From NCBI GenBank assembly GCA_027574665.1, contig CM050666.1, positions 5,084,001 through 5,148,000 on the forward strand: a stretch of 64,000 nt of DNA. Direction: 5' to 3'. Positions 43,101-54,158 of this stretch are shown one piece after another. Each line of letters begins with the position of its first letter. Within the stretch, counting starts at the first letter, position 1. The notes beneath the pieces were generated by a model. The model worked only from the letters and a program-made list of their open reading frames with translations, searched no databases and had not been told where the DNA came from. Origin of the DNA: Rhynochetos jubatus (taxonomy: Eukaryota > Chordata > Aves > Eurypygiformes > Rhynochetidae). The translations under genes were made by a program, and so were the position numbers.

Positions 43101-46100
43101 GCAAGGCGCGGGGGTAGATGCTGCCTGATGCCGGAGGAGAAGAGGAACGTGCTGCAGCTTGATACAGATGATATACACACTCATTTCATTTCCCCCCCAC
43201 CACTCTAAGCAGGATAGCAGCAAGGAGAGGTTTCTGAGAGCTCAACCTCTGCAAAGGGGGGGAGGAATTTCCCTAGAGAATGCAAACCAGGGAGGGTTAT
43301 GTGATCTGGCAAAGCTGGTGCAACACAATCCGGAGCCCTGCGTGTCCTGGCTTAGGATCATTTATCGTCATTGCCTCTCCTCTTGGTATTTTTACTGATA
43401 GCAAAAGGAGGATTATGAACTACTTTGCTGTGGGAATTCACGTGGCTGGATGGTGGTGTGCACGGGACACAGTGACTTTTGTCTGGGCTGGCCCCCCCCC
43501 AACCCTCGGCATCGACTGGCCGGACTGTTTCTGGCGGGACGGGACACATCCAGCACCCATCTTGGTGTCGGAGCTCACACTGAACTTTGGCCAAAGCAGA
43601 AATAAACCCAACATGTCTGGTAACACCCAGGCTGCAGCCTGCTCCCCGGGACCCTCTGTCAGCTGCTGTGGCCACGAGCCACCAAGATGCAGCGTCCTGC
43701 AGAGTCACCGGCCCTGTCCCGACCACCGCAGGCCACGTCCTGCCGGGCACGCGGGTCCCTCTGCCAGCCGCTCTCTCGGGGGCCTTCCCAGGGTTGGAGT
43801 AACTGGACTAGGCACAGGCAAATCCACCTCCTCCTCCACTTTGGAAATCCTTCCAGCTCTTTCCCAAATTCCTCCGCTTGGCAGCTAATCGCCACCAACC
43901 TGGTAACGTGCCGGAAGTCAGTCCAAGGAAAGTGTAAGGCTCGTGTCCCTGTAAATCCCAGTGCTGGTCACCTTCCTTCCATATAGCATCTCCTGGCTGC
44001 TGACGATGCCAGATCTGTTAATTCCTAGCGAGGCCAACGCTGCATGCAGGTGGGAGATGTTGTGCCAAGAAAGGCTGAATAAATTATTATAATTTTTTTG
44101 CTGTAACCTTCCTGGCTCCCACGATGCCCATGCTGCAACCTGCCATGGCTGGCACGGGGACTCGAGCAACCCCCGAATGGCTTCGGCCAATATTTGTGCC
44201 TTCGGTGCTCCGTGCACAGTCCTGTGCGCCGGGGCAGTTTGCAGGTAACGTCTGGCAAAGGCATGTTGTTTTTGAAGCCAGCTGGGGAGGGGGTTGGCAG
44301 TGTCCCACAGACTTCTTGCTGAGCAAGTTCCTGGCAGCCACCGAGGCGGGACGGCATGGTGAGAGGCAGCTTGACCTTTGGTAGCAGAGCATTGCCCTGC
44401 TCTGGGTTTTGGGCATGGGTTTGCTCCGTGCACTAAATGCCAGAGCTGCTCCGGTTACAGGGACACAACAGACCTTGGCCAAGCTGCTGAGCGCGGTTTC
44501 GGTGGTGGGCTCACCCTGTTGGCGGTCTGAGTCTTTCCCTCTGTAGGAAAACTGTTGGCGGTGAAAATTTATGCCATTTGGGTGTTTTTTTGCCAAACCC
44601 ACTTTCTCAGCAGCACCTTTTCCCATGGCAGAGGGTGAAGCCCTGCCACGGGGGGGGTCAAAGTGGGCGGCAGGCCGGTTTTGGCTGTTTCAATGAGCAG
44701 CAGCATCCTCTTTCCCCTCCTTGCCCACGTTGCATCAGCACCATGAAGACACTTTTTACTTAAATGGTGTGTGCCCACAGCTCCTCTGAGTCACTCGTTA
44801 GCAGAGATCTCGTAATTCTTCATTTTTTTCCAACATGAATGTCTTTGAAACAAGGCGTTAAATAAAACACTTGACTGAGGTCCCGGTGGTGACTAATCCC
44901 CATGGTACGCCCCGCTCCAGCGTTAACCCTGCTGAGCTCACTGCACGCTGGGGGGGCTCACACGGATGCTTGCAGGTGGAGGAGCAAAGAAAAAGCTGAA
45001 GGTGGCACGAGAAGAGCTTGAAAGGGGCAGGGATGGGCTGTGGTGGTGGCACGGTGGGGACAAACCCCAGTGCTGGCGTTCCCTGGTGTGAGCTGTGCTC
45101 TGGGTCCAAGGCAGGGATACAGCCTTGGGTGTATCAAAACCTAAAGCTTCTGCCCAAAAGTTGCTGGAAAGGTTTGAGGAGGGGAGAAATCACTCCCTGT
45201 GGAAGAGCTGGTGGAGGGGGAGGTTTCTCCAGCAGGGACATTCCCTCTCAAGGAGGTGGCAGCTCGGAGGACTCAAACAAGGTGACTGTAAATCTGTATT
45301 TGCAAACATGCTGCCTCCCACCAAAGAAAAGCTGGCAAACGCAGAGCTCTTCTGGGTTTGTTCAAGTTAAACTCCCCCCCCAAGAACACCTCCCAGGCAT
45401 ACTGCGAGTACCGTCCACCCAAACGATGCAGCAGCAATGCTAGGGAGAACCTGAGACCACCACTGCTGAACCACGGCTCCCAGCAAACCTTCCCTGTGAG
45501 TGCCTCTGGGCTCAGAGGAGATGGACAAGCACAGATCTCCCCAGCGCTAGGACGGGACTGCAGCTGGGGCTGACCTCACCACGCAGCTGGGGCTGAGCTC
45601 TGTGCTGGATGGCTCTGCACAACCGCACCGGCCACCTCCACAAAACCACCCTGCCTCTGTTTGCTGCTTGGGTACCAGCTGAAAACACGACCCTCACAGG
45701 GGACTTGTGCAAGGCAAAGCGTGTCTTCCCCTCAGCTTTGCTCTCCACCTCTTTACCTCGAAAGCCCTGGGAGCAGCGGAGCAGGAGGCAGCCTGTGTAC
45801 CACCACCGAAACGGCTGCAGGTCTGGGCATAACTAATTAGAGCCTCTATAAAATGACATCTATTTCCACAGATGGGAAGCTGCTTCCCCTTTTTATGGCT
45901 GCTTCAGTTAATTAGTTATCTCAGAGGTTGCATTTGCATTCCCGGCTTTGTGAAATACCCTTTTGTTAACTACTTTTCATATACTTTTATGAAGTCGGCC
46001 ACTGAAACGGGCTCATTCATCTCACCAGTGACAGGCTGAGAGGCTTGCCCAGAGCTGCGTGCCAGATGCCGGCATTGTGAAATAATGTTTGGCTTGTCTG

Positions 46101-47273
46101 GTGTTTGGAAAGGAGACAGAAGGTGTAGGGCTGCGAGAGGAAAGTCCCAGGCTGCTAAAGCCAAGGTCTGGATCTTGACAACTTCTACAAAAGTGTCCAA
46201 TCTGTTGCTTTTAGGCAGCTTGCAGGAGCCGGGGAGATGCTCTTGCCACCAGCTTGAACATCTCCATCCTCATCCGATGGCAGCAGGGTGTGAATATCCG
46301 ATCTTCTTGTCTGCTGCATCCCCCTTTGGCAGTGCTGGGTGCATGCGTGTCCCCACGGGCAGGGAGCCTGGGGACATCCCATAGCTGCTGCTCCAATTGA
46401 GCCTGCTCCAGCCACGCTGAACGTTTACCCTCCATTAGCGAGATCATGAGCAAGAGCAGCAATAATCGATCACCGTCATTATCGCTAGGAAATGTTTGCC
46501 GAATCAATGTTTCCTCTGTAGCATAAGCAATCAGGGCTTTTGTCGGTCGGCTGCTTTTCAGGCACGTTTCTGCCAGAAAGAGTGGAAAACGCCGGGTAAC
46601 TGCGATGCAACAGATTTCCTCAGCCGCCTTCTCTCTGTGCAAGGCTCCGCAAACACTCAAAGCAACCCGGCACGCAGCCGTATGCACTACTGGCAGTGTG
46701 GGATTTGTGCTTTCGGTAGTTTTTGGTGCCCTATGCACTGTGGTCAGCACGCCAGGGACACAAAGGCCATGCCTGAGGGGCATGGCTGGGTGGGCCTGGC
46801 TGCCCCAGAGCACCTTCCAGGGACCCCAAGCGATGTTATATTGAAAAATGGGAATCCTGCCATCGGTTCCGCCATCCCTCTGTTCAACGATAGTTTTATT
46901 GGTGACAAGAAACCATACCTTTAAACAAAAATGTTGAAAAATTCAGAGTGCAGCCCAATTGTTGGGGCAGGGAAATAAAGCCCAAAATACGTAAATCTCT
47001 ATTTTCAGCATGACTGGGTTTGTATTGGCCTGTTAGTTGACGCTCCTGAAGGTATCCACTGGGATGCAACTATTATACATCCAAACTGTCACAAACGGAA
47101 ACGTCGCCTTGAAAGACAAAGGGTAATTTATTGAGAAAAAGAAAAGGGTGTCATCTAGGTGGAAGGATGGAAGGGAGAGACAGACACTGCAGAACTGCCA
47201 AAAGAGAATACCAGATCCGCTGATAGTCAGGGAACAGCTTTGAATTTCCAAGGCTGCCCTTGAGGGATAAGAA
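31181..47273. other. HSPB8 to third-gene intergenic region, left part
   Basis: About 16 kb in which I find no convincing gene on either strand. ORFs are short or low-complexity and lack splice or start support. GC-rich filler alternates with AT-rich islands carrying TAATTA, GATTA and ATTA motifs at ~32735-32960, 33225-33350, 35425-35530, 36425-36620, 37185-37345, 41400-41600, 45825-45965 and 46430-46640. They resemble conserved noncoding elements, but conservation cannot be tested from one sequence. Confidence 0.5.
45829..45919. repeat. 11-bp perfect inverted repeat of homeodomain-type sites
   Basis: ATAACTAATTA at 45829-45839 and its exact reverse complement TAATTAGTTAT at 45909-45919 are 69 nt apart. 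The intervening segment has a CTATAAAATG motif and a CAGATGG E-box. It may be a compact enhancer; function is inferred. Confidence 0.55.
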
Positions 47274-47288
47274 AATAAAAGCTAAGGA

Positions 47289-47333
<45 letters not shown>
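47274..47333 (+). repeat. Poly(A)44 tract 10 nt after AATAAA
   Basis: AATAAA (47274-47279) is followed 10 nt later by 44 consecutive A residues (47290-47333). The arrangement resembles the 3' end of a reverse-transcribed mRNA, or a plain A-rich microsatellite. I could not recognise a parent gene upstream or a clear target-site duplication. Confidence 0.6.
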
Positions 47334-47337
<4 letters not shown>

Positions 47338-50060
47338 TAAATACAGTGACAGCAGAAACCTGAAGGATCGCAGTGAAAAATGGGACTTTCTCCTCTCTAA
47401 CAATAACTGAGAAGAAGATAGGAATGTAATTTGTAAAAGCTGTTAAATTGCCACCAAAAATTGTAAGCTGCAGGAGAAATGACAAGGAAGGAAAAAAGAA
47501 ACAAATGCATACCTGTCGTTCCTGGAGTATTTCTTCAAAATGGGACTAGACGATGAATGGGGTGGAGGAGAAATGGAGCTGAGGAAGGGAAGAGCTGGGA
47601 GAACGCACCCAGCTTGGCTGGGCTACAGCAGCTGGCTGCAGCAGCAGCTTTACCCAGGAGCCTCCGTGGGCTGCAGGAGGAAAATGGTTTTGTGTGTCTC
47701 CAAAAATGCAAACCTACAAAAGATGCATCTTTTTTGTTTGTTTCTGAGTAATACATCCTCCCCTGTCTTGGAGGGAACCTATTTATATGGGAATGGCACT
47801 AAGGAGCCAGGCACGTGCAGCTTGCTCCTCTCCGAGCTGGTGGCTCGTTATTCGCTGTGACACCGGAAGGAAAGAAGGAGTTTGCAGGGTGGGCTCCCCA
47901 CTGACAAACTTTTGGGGAAACGAATGGCAAACAGCCTAGAGAAAGGCGTGATGGCCTTGTGGAAACCACCCAGGGTGAAAGATCTCTGCAAGAGCCTTGC
48001 CCCAAGCTGCTTGTGGGGTGTGGGTGCATGGGGGACACAGGCAGGGTGGGAGACCAGGAGAGACAGGGTGTCTCCAGGACATCGCCCTGCACACATCCCT
48101 CCAGTCCCTTCCCGGGCCCTGAGCACCCTGACAAAGTCAAACAGCACTTTGGTTATTTTAAGGCCATTAAAAAATGGACCAGCCAGAGAAGCAGAGTGTG
48201 TTTTGGGCACAACTCCAAAGCGTTACAGCATTAAAGGCTGCAGGGTGTGGGTGCGGGACGTCTCGCGCGTGCCCACCCCGGTCCTCAGCAGCACTTGCAG
48301 CATCTGGACTGACTCAAGTTAAAATAGCAGAGGGTGCTGGGGGTGATGTGTCTTGGCTGGGGTCCTTCTGCTGTAGGACCTGAAGCCCCTGGCAGGTCTC
48401 AACCTGCTGCAGCCAAAGGATGAGCTGAGGTTTCTTCAAACACAACCCAAGCAAGCACCATTTTTGGATGCAAAACCATCTTTGTGTGGATACAGAAGCA
48501 CATTTTTGAGCATGAAGGCTGCTTCAAAATGCCACTTTTATGTTTTTCATTTGGTGGTTGTCTAGCAGACATTTCCCTTAAATCCCCAGGGCTGAAATCA
48601 TGGTGCTCGATGAGACGTCACCATTTGTACTAGGGAAGTCATTGAAACTAGTTCTTTCTCCAATGTTTTAGTTGCAAAAACACTCGTACACCCAGGGACA
48701 ACAAAAGAGGTGCTCAGAGGGTCATCATTACCAAACTCTGCTATTTCTCCCGGCTGTCTCAAACACTGGGTGTGGGAATATTTTTCTTCAGCTGGAAACA
48801 TCTACGATTAAGTTGCAGCCAATGAAAAAGGTACATGAAATTGCATTTGCAGCTCCACAATTTAGCAGATATGTGTGTGAGCACCTCTGGCCCGACCTGC
48901 GCGTAGGTGGGAAGTTTCTCCTGAAAACCAAAGCAGCACAAGACACTGGGTTTTGGGGAACAATTCAGGCTGCAGCAAATAAAAATCCAGGGAGGAAAAA
49001 GGCGGGGGGGAACCTTCCTGGCTGCAAATGTCCTCTGCGTCCTCCTGCAGCCTCGGGCCACAGCTCACTGCTTCTGCCCTCTCATGTCTGGTCACATCAC
49101 TAAATCAAAAGTTATAACAGGAGAAGAAGTGCTGGACAGATTAAAATGCAGGGAAATAATAGCAAGGGTGTTTTTTTCAGGATTAAGAAGAAAGATGGGG
49201 AGGAGGGAGGAAGGTGGTATTTCCAGATATCCCATCCCTTTAGAGAGCTCACAGGATTCAAGTGGTTGGAGTGGCCTTGACAGGCTAAAAACCCAATCTG
49301 CTGGAAATCATACACCTCCAATACCATGCTATTGCTGCTGATCAGCCCTGTATTTTCGGCCTGAATAGATAAAGTATTAAATTCAACTTGAGTTCTCATT
49401 TGCCACCAGTTACTGCTTGTTTGACAAGTTCTGAGTGAAGTTTGAAAGGCTTTTACTGAAAACGGTCGTAGGAGGAGTGAGATTTGATGGGTTTTCTCAT
49501 GGGCTGAGCAGCATCTGCCCGCGGTCCCCGGAGCAGGCACGGGGGGGCTTGGGTGTACACTGTCATGCACCCCAAGCTGCCACCCGGCAGAGAAGCCAAG
49601 GATTATACTTAATTAATTGCCATACTCATAAATATTACCTTTCCTGGTACCATGACATCCAGGTCTCCCACTTCCCACCATTTTAACCACTGAGCCTGCT
49701 AATAATTGTGGGAAGTGATGAAGGTTTGCTTACCTAAAGGCTCAGTATGTTATTTACAGCCCTGTCCTCCCTCGGCCACAAGCTCTGGCGTCCCTAAGCT
49801 CAGCTGAAAGGTGAAAAAATCCAGCACCACAGGCGGCCCCACACTTGGAGAAACCCAAAACCAGCTGATGCCACCCGGTGACCCCCAGTGTGAGTTCTGC
49901 AAGAGGAATCCCTTCACAGCTCTCATCCCGGCACCCTTGAGGCTGAAGTAAAGCTCCTGTGGCCCAACCGTATGCCTAAGGGCGAGCAAGTAGCCATGCG
50001 GGGCAAGGGGCACGGTCCCGGTGCAGGCCTGGCAGTGCAGGCCTCGCGGCTCAGCCCCCT
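47334..50060. other. Intergenic region, right part
   Basis: Mixed-composition DNA with no recognised gene. CpG content rises toward the third-gene promoter. Confidence 0.5.
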
Positions 50061-50106
50061 GTGCACGGCCCTGTGCACGGCTCTTTGCATGCTGACTCCT
50101 GTGCGC

Positions 50107-50186
50107 GGGCCCTTGTGCGCGTGCACGGGCCCTTATGCTCGTGTATGGGCCTTTGTGCGCGTGCACGGGCCCTTATGCTCGTGCAC
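50107..50186 (+). repeat. 20-bp minisatellite, four copies, in promoter CpG island
   Basis: Four head-to-tail 20-bp units start with GGGCCC or GGGCCT at 50107, 50127, 50147 and 50167. Units 1 and 3 share TTGTGCGCGTGCAC; units 2 and 4 share TTATGCTCGTG, so the array also has a 40-bp higher-order period. Degenerate copies extend upstream to about 50061. Each unit contains alternating GTGCGCGTGCAC-like purine-pyrimidine sequence. Confidence 0.8.
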
Positions 50187-50757
50187 ACCGCCCCCCGTGC
50201 ACCTGCGCAGCTTCCTTGCTGCCTCGGGGGGTTTCCCGGGCAACCGCGTGACGCGAGCCGTTGGCCGTTAACTGTCGCGCGGCGCCGCGCGGGAGGGAGT
50301 CGTCTCCTGAGGCGGCTGAGGACAGGGGCCGATGCTCGCCCACCCTGCGGCGCCCTGAGGAGGGGGACGTGGGGGTAGATTAGGCGGACTGCCGGAGTTT
50401 GGGAGGTGGGGAGGCCCCTGGTGTGAGCGCTGCGGGCCGGGGAGGTGCTGCTGCTGTGGAAAATAGGTGTAAAGGGAGTGTTGTTTGTGACGGAGCCCTT
50501 CAGGGGGAGCTGCTCTGCGTGTTCCCCAGGAGACTGGTTAGGTTTTTAGGTGCTCTGGCCCCTCAGGGTTTGTTTCTGTTGTGTGAGGGGCTGCTGAGGG
50601 GAGTGGGACCTCGTGTAGTGCTAGTTTGAGGCTGCTGCTTCTTCTGAGCTGCCCTTTAGAAAACTGGAAGGCTTTGCTTTAGGGTTTGGGCAGCAGCTGG
50701 GAAACGAGTTTGTAGTAAGTTGGGGAGTAACGCCACTCAGGTTCCCGGCCTGGAGCA
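50187..50757 (+). promoter_or_regulatory. CpG-rich promoter and 5' leader of the third gene
   Basis: A CpG-dense block (~50190-50460) without a TATA box is followed by a T/G-rich leader up to the ATG at 50758. The start site and any 5' UTR splicing cannot be fixed. Confidence 0.5.
50231..50244 (+). promoter_or_regulatory. RFX X-box-like motif
   Basis: GTTTCCCGGGCAAC matches the palindromic RFX consensus GTTGCC-AT-GGCAAC at 11 of 14 positions, with the right half perfect. RFX X-boxes mark promoters of ciliary genes. It lies in CpG-rich DNA 514 nt upstream of the third gene's ATG, next to a CRE-like GTGACGCG. Confidence 0.5.
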
Positions 50758-51153
50758 ATGCCGGTGCCAGCAGCTTCTAAAAGCGGGAGCGTTGGGGCAG
50801 CAAGGGAGGGCAGGAGCAGCAGCTCCAAGGCAGCCCCGCGGGATCTGTGGAAGAACAGCGTGACCAAGGTGCTGGCAACCCCTCAGGCGTTGGATCCTCG
50901 AACTTCTGTGTGCGTTGAGGCTTTGCCTGGTGTTGCTCAGAAGGAAGGAAAGGTCTTGGCCAGAAGCAGAACAGTTTATAAAAGCAGTGTACCTACAAGG
51001 GAACAAGTGTTTTGGGAACAATACCATAGGAGGCAAAAGCAGTTCACTCAGGGATACCTCACCCCCTTGAGGAAGCCTTATCAGGAGTTTGGAGAGATTG
51101 TCTACATAGATGCAAAGAACCTCACCATCTACGCGCTGGGGCAGCTCGCACAG
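50758..51153 (+). CDS. First coding exon of a third gene, probably CCDC60 by synteny
   Basis: The exon starts at ATG 50758 and is open for 132 codons to a CACAG/GTAGGC donor at 51154 (phase 0). The N-terminus MPVPAASKSGSVGAAREG is basic and Ser-rich. It is followed by a more structured part: RSRTVYKSSVPTREQVFW, EQYHRRQKQFTQGY, then KPYQEFGEIVYIDAKNLTIY. There is no signal peptide or membrane segment. In human the gene after HSPB8 on the same strand is CCDC60, and the X-box-like promoter would suit a gene of ciliated cells. However, I do not see clear similarity to the human CCDC60 N-terminus, so identity is from position only. Composition falls sharply in GC just after this exon. Without splicing the frame ends at a stop at 51181-51183. 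Confidence 0.6.
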
Positions 51154-51514
51154 GTAGGCCTGACTTCCCTGGTCCTGCTTTAAACAACAGCAAGGAGGCT
51201 TTTCTTCTAACTGCATCATCCGTTTCCAGCGAAAGGGGTTGTTATTTCTGTTGAGATGAATGTTTGAAACAATATTCCATGCTTTCCCGTGAATAATCAC
51301 CGTCTGACACCATATCTGATGGTGGTACAGAGCATTTGGCAATGCTTTGATGTGTGTGTTGTGTTTGGGAACTGGCTTCTCAAACTGATCCTTAAGGCTC
51401 TTCATAAGAGCTCTTAAAATTGGAAGAAACAATAGCAGGCTAATGGATGAAAAGAAAAAGGAGATAATGAGAATGTTCTTAAGGGAAAATACTCAGGGAA
51501 AGGTAGCAAGTACC

Positions 51515-51596
51515 CTCGTCCCTGCCCATGGCAGGGGGTTGGATCTAGGTGATCTTTAAGGTCCCTTCCAGCCCAAACCATTCTGTGATTCTATAA
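51515..51596 (+). mobile_element. CR1 retrotransposon 3' end fragment
   Basis: The segment reads CCCATGGCAGGGGGTTGGAT, then GATCTTTAAGGTCCCTTCCA, then AACCATTCTGTGATTCTATA. This is the diagnostic avian CR1 3' end with its terminal 8-bp repeat. The 5' end is strongly truncated, as usual for CR1 copies. Divergence appears modest. It supports assignment to a bird. Confidence 0.9.
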
Positions 51597-54148
51597 GGCT
51601 TGAAAATGGAAGGAGGGGAATCCTCCCGAGGGCATGATGGTAACAGATGGGTTAAAAAGCAGGAATGATAAATGGTGGCAGTTGAGGGGTGGGTGGAAAG
51701 CTAAAAAACTCAGCGTAAGAATGGTGTAAAAAGTCAAGTGTGTGTAACACAACGTACACAGGTAGGGATGGCTTTGGAGATAGTGCATTTATGCTGCATT
51801 TTACTCTACACTTGAGTTTCGAGAAGGTGTAAGGGCATTAGCCAGGACGGTATGTGACGGTTTGATTATTTGTGTGGTGCTTATCTCCTGCTCTTCTTAG
51901 TGCCACTTACTTACCCACCAACTTCGTGGGGCTTGTCCTGTCTCAAGTTGCTTTTAAGTCAAGCTTGAATCGTTAAACCGCAGGGATGAGAACTGAGTCA
52001 CTGATGCTCGAGATGAGCTTGCAGTGTTCTGCTGTTTGTTTTCTTTTTCTCAGTGCTGTTGGCTCACACAAGAACTGAAGCTCTCTGAGTTTTCTGTGCT
52101 GTTCTGTCCAGAGAGCAATTTTCCTTGTGGAAAAGGGGTGAAGTCCAGCCTACTGTCTGTAACATCAGTCTCTGTGACTCTGAGCCTGTACTTTGCTATG
52201 TGCTTTCTGATGGAGTGCCCAAGGGATAGTGTGACAGCTGCAGCAGAAGCAGCGTGTTTATTATTCAGGGTAGGCAGAAAAGATTCTGTCCTCCCACTAC
52301 TTCATTTTCTGCTCTGATTGTGTGTGTTGCATTCAGAGCTTAACGTTTTAGATCAAGTGTTTTCAGTTTAAATAGACAATGGGTGACATTCACTTTATTT
52401 TTACGTAGTACCTAAAGCAGCATCTTGCTGGCTGTCTTTGTTCAGAGGCTTGTTTCTGTAAATCAGTCAACATCCAGCAAGTGTTCTTGTTTTAACCCTA
52501 AACTTCTAAAATATCTTTGCTTCTCAGCATTAGAAGTTGCTTTAAAGATTTTTTTTATTTTTTGGCTGTAGATATAGTCTTTAAAATTCTCATAATTTGG
52601 AAAACGTTGGTTAATTGGTGATTGTTTTGGTACTGAAAAATGTCAGGCTTTGATCCTTAAGGGTGCTACGAAATGCAGCTGGAAGTCACTACTTAACTTG
52701 ACCAAATTAAAAGTTTACGATTTGAACAGAAAACAAACCGTATGTAGCTTACTAAATGTGTAGTTGTGGCTTATGCTTTAGATTCATGAGGCTATTGGAG
52801 GGCATGTAGTCCCACCCGTCGCTCGTTTTTGTGAAGAGCATGGCTAAAAGGACTGGGTAGTCTTGAAAATCTCAGACTAACCATTTTTTTTTCCCTGTTT
52901 TCCTACAAGGTAATGGTTACTAAGTTGAAAAACTGAAAAAACCAAAAACAACTGGGCAGTGAATCTGACCTGTGCTCTGCTTCCCTCCATCCCCACAAAC
53001 CAGGGAAGGCCCGGGAATTTCATGCTGCTTACACACCACCTCTCACGATTTCAGTTGCTAGCATGAGATCTGTGTGTTTTTCAGATACTAGAACAGAAAG
53101 GTATTCCTATCACCTAATTTTAAAAATGCTTTGTATGACCTCTACTTTTGCTTTATATGAGTTATTTACCCCCATTCCCACCCGCACCTAGCAGTTCCCA
53201 GAGTATTTTGAATAACTGAGAAGGTGGCAGATATTGGATATGTCTAATTACATGTATCGTGAGAGCGTAACGTTGCTGGTAGTAAAAATTATTATTTCTG
53301 ATTAATGCATTTTTACTTATCTCTGCCTTCTGAGTTAGTGTTTTCTTCAACTACAAGTACAGCTGGTGATTTGCAATGATGAATGGCAGTAAAATTTGTA
53401 AACAATTAGGAGATAAAAGCCCTGTGAATTCAACAGGACTTGAGTATGCTAATATCTGCTGGCAAATGCTACTTTCTGAACCGATACTATTGCAAAACAG
53501 ATTTTTAAGAGCTAAAAACATCTGAGTAAGTATGCTAGGATGGTTACACAAAATGATACGGGCGTAGGATGATATGTGTAATAATTGCACATCTAGGATG
53601 CTTTTTTATATACTTGATGGGAATATATGTGTTCAGAAAAGGTGTATGGTCATGGATACTTGTATCTTTACGGAGTTAGTTTGGTATCTGAAGACATCCA
53701 GCTGATGCTTGACCATTCTGTTACACTGGAAACTGCTGTTCTGGAGTCACAAGGAGACTGCGGGATCTCTCTTAACAGTGAAAACACTAAAGCTGGTTCA
53801 GTGCAGTGGAAGAATTGCATTCCACTGCAACCCCTGGAACAAAATAAACCCCTTCCAAACCACTAGTGATAAAAAGAAACCCCAACCAGCCAAACAAAAA
53901 TCACCCAGAAAAAACCAAAACCAAAAACCAAACCCGCACAAGGAGGCTTCTTTTACCTCTCCTGTATTATCCAGGTGTAATTGAGTGGCCAGCTTTCATA
54001 GTGAGGTGGATTTTGTGACCCTTATGGCTTTATCCCATGGCCAGTTATCCCACTTTTATCCCCAGTATTGTCTCGGTGCTTTCATATGTGCTTTCTCTGC
54101 GGTGGCTTTCTCCCTGTGCCATCTGCTCCCTGCCTCTGTCTTTACTAG

Positions 54149-54158
54149 AAGAGTCCTG
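54149..54158 (+). other. Candidate 10-nt microexon
   Basis: A long pyrimidine tract and CTTTACTAG acceptor are followed, 10 nt later, by a consensus GTAAGT donor (54159). The length is not a multiple of three. Chance juxtaposition is quite possible. Confidence 0.15.
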
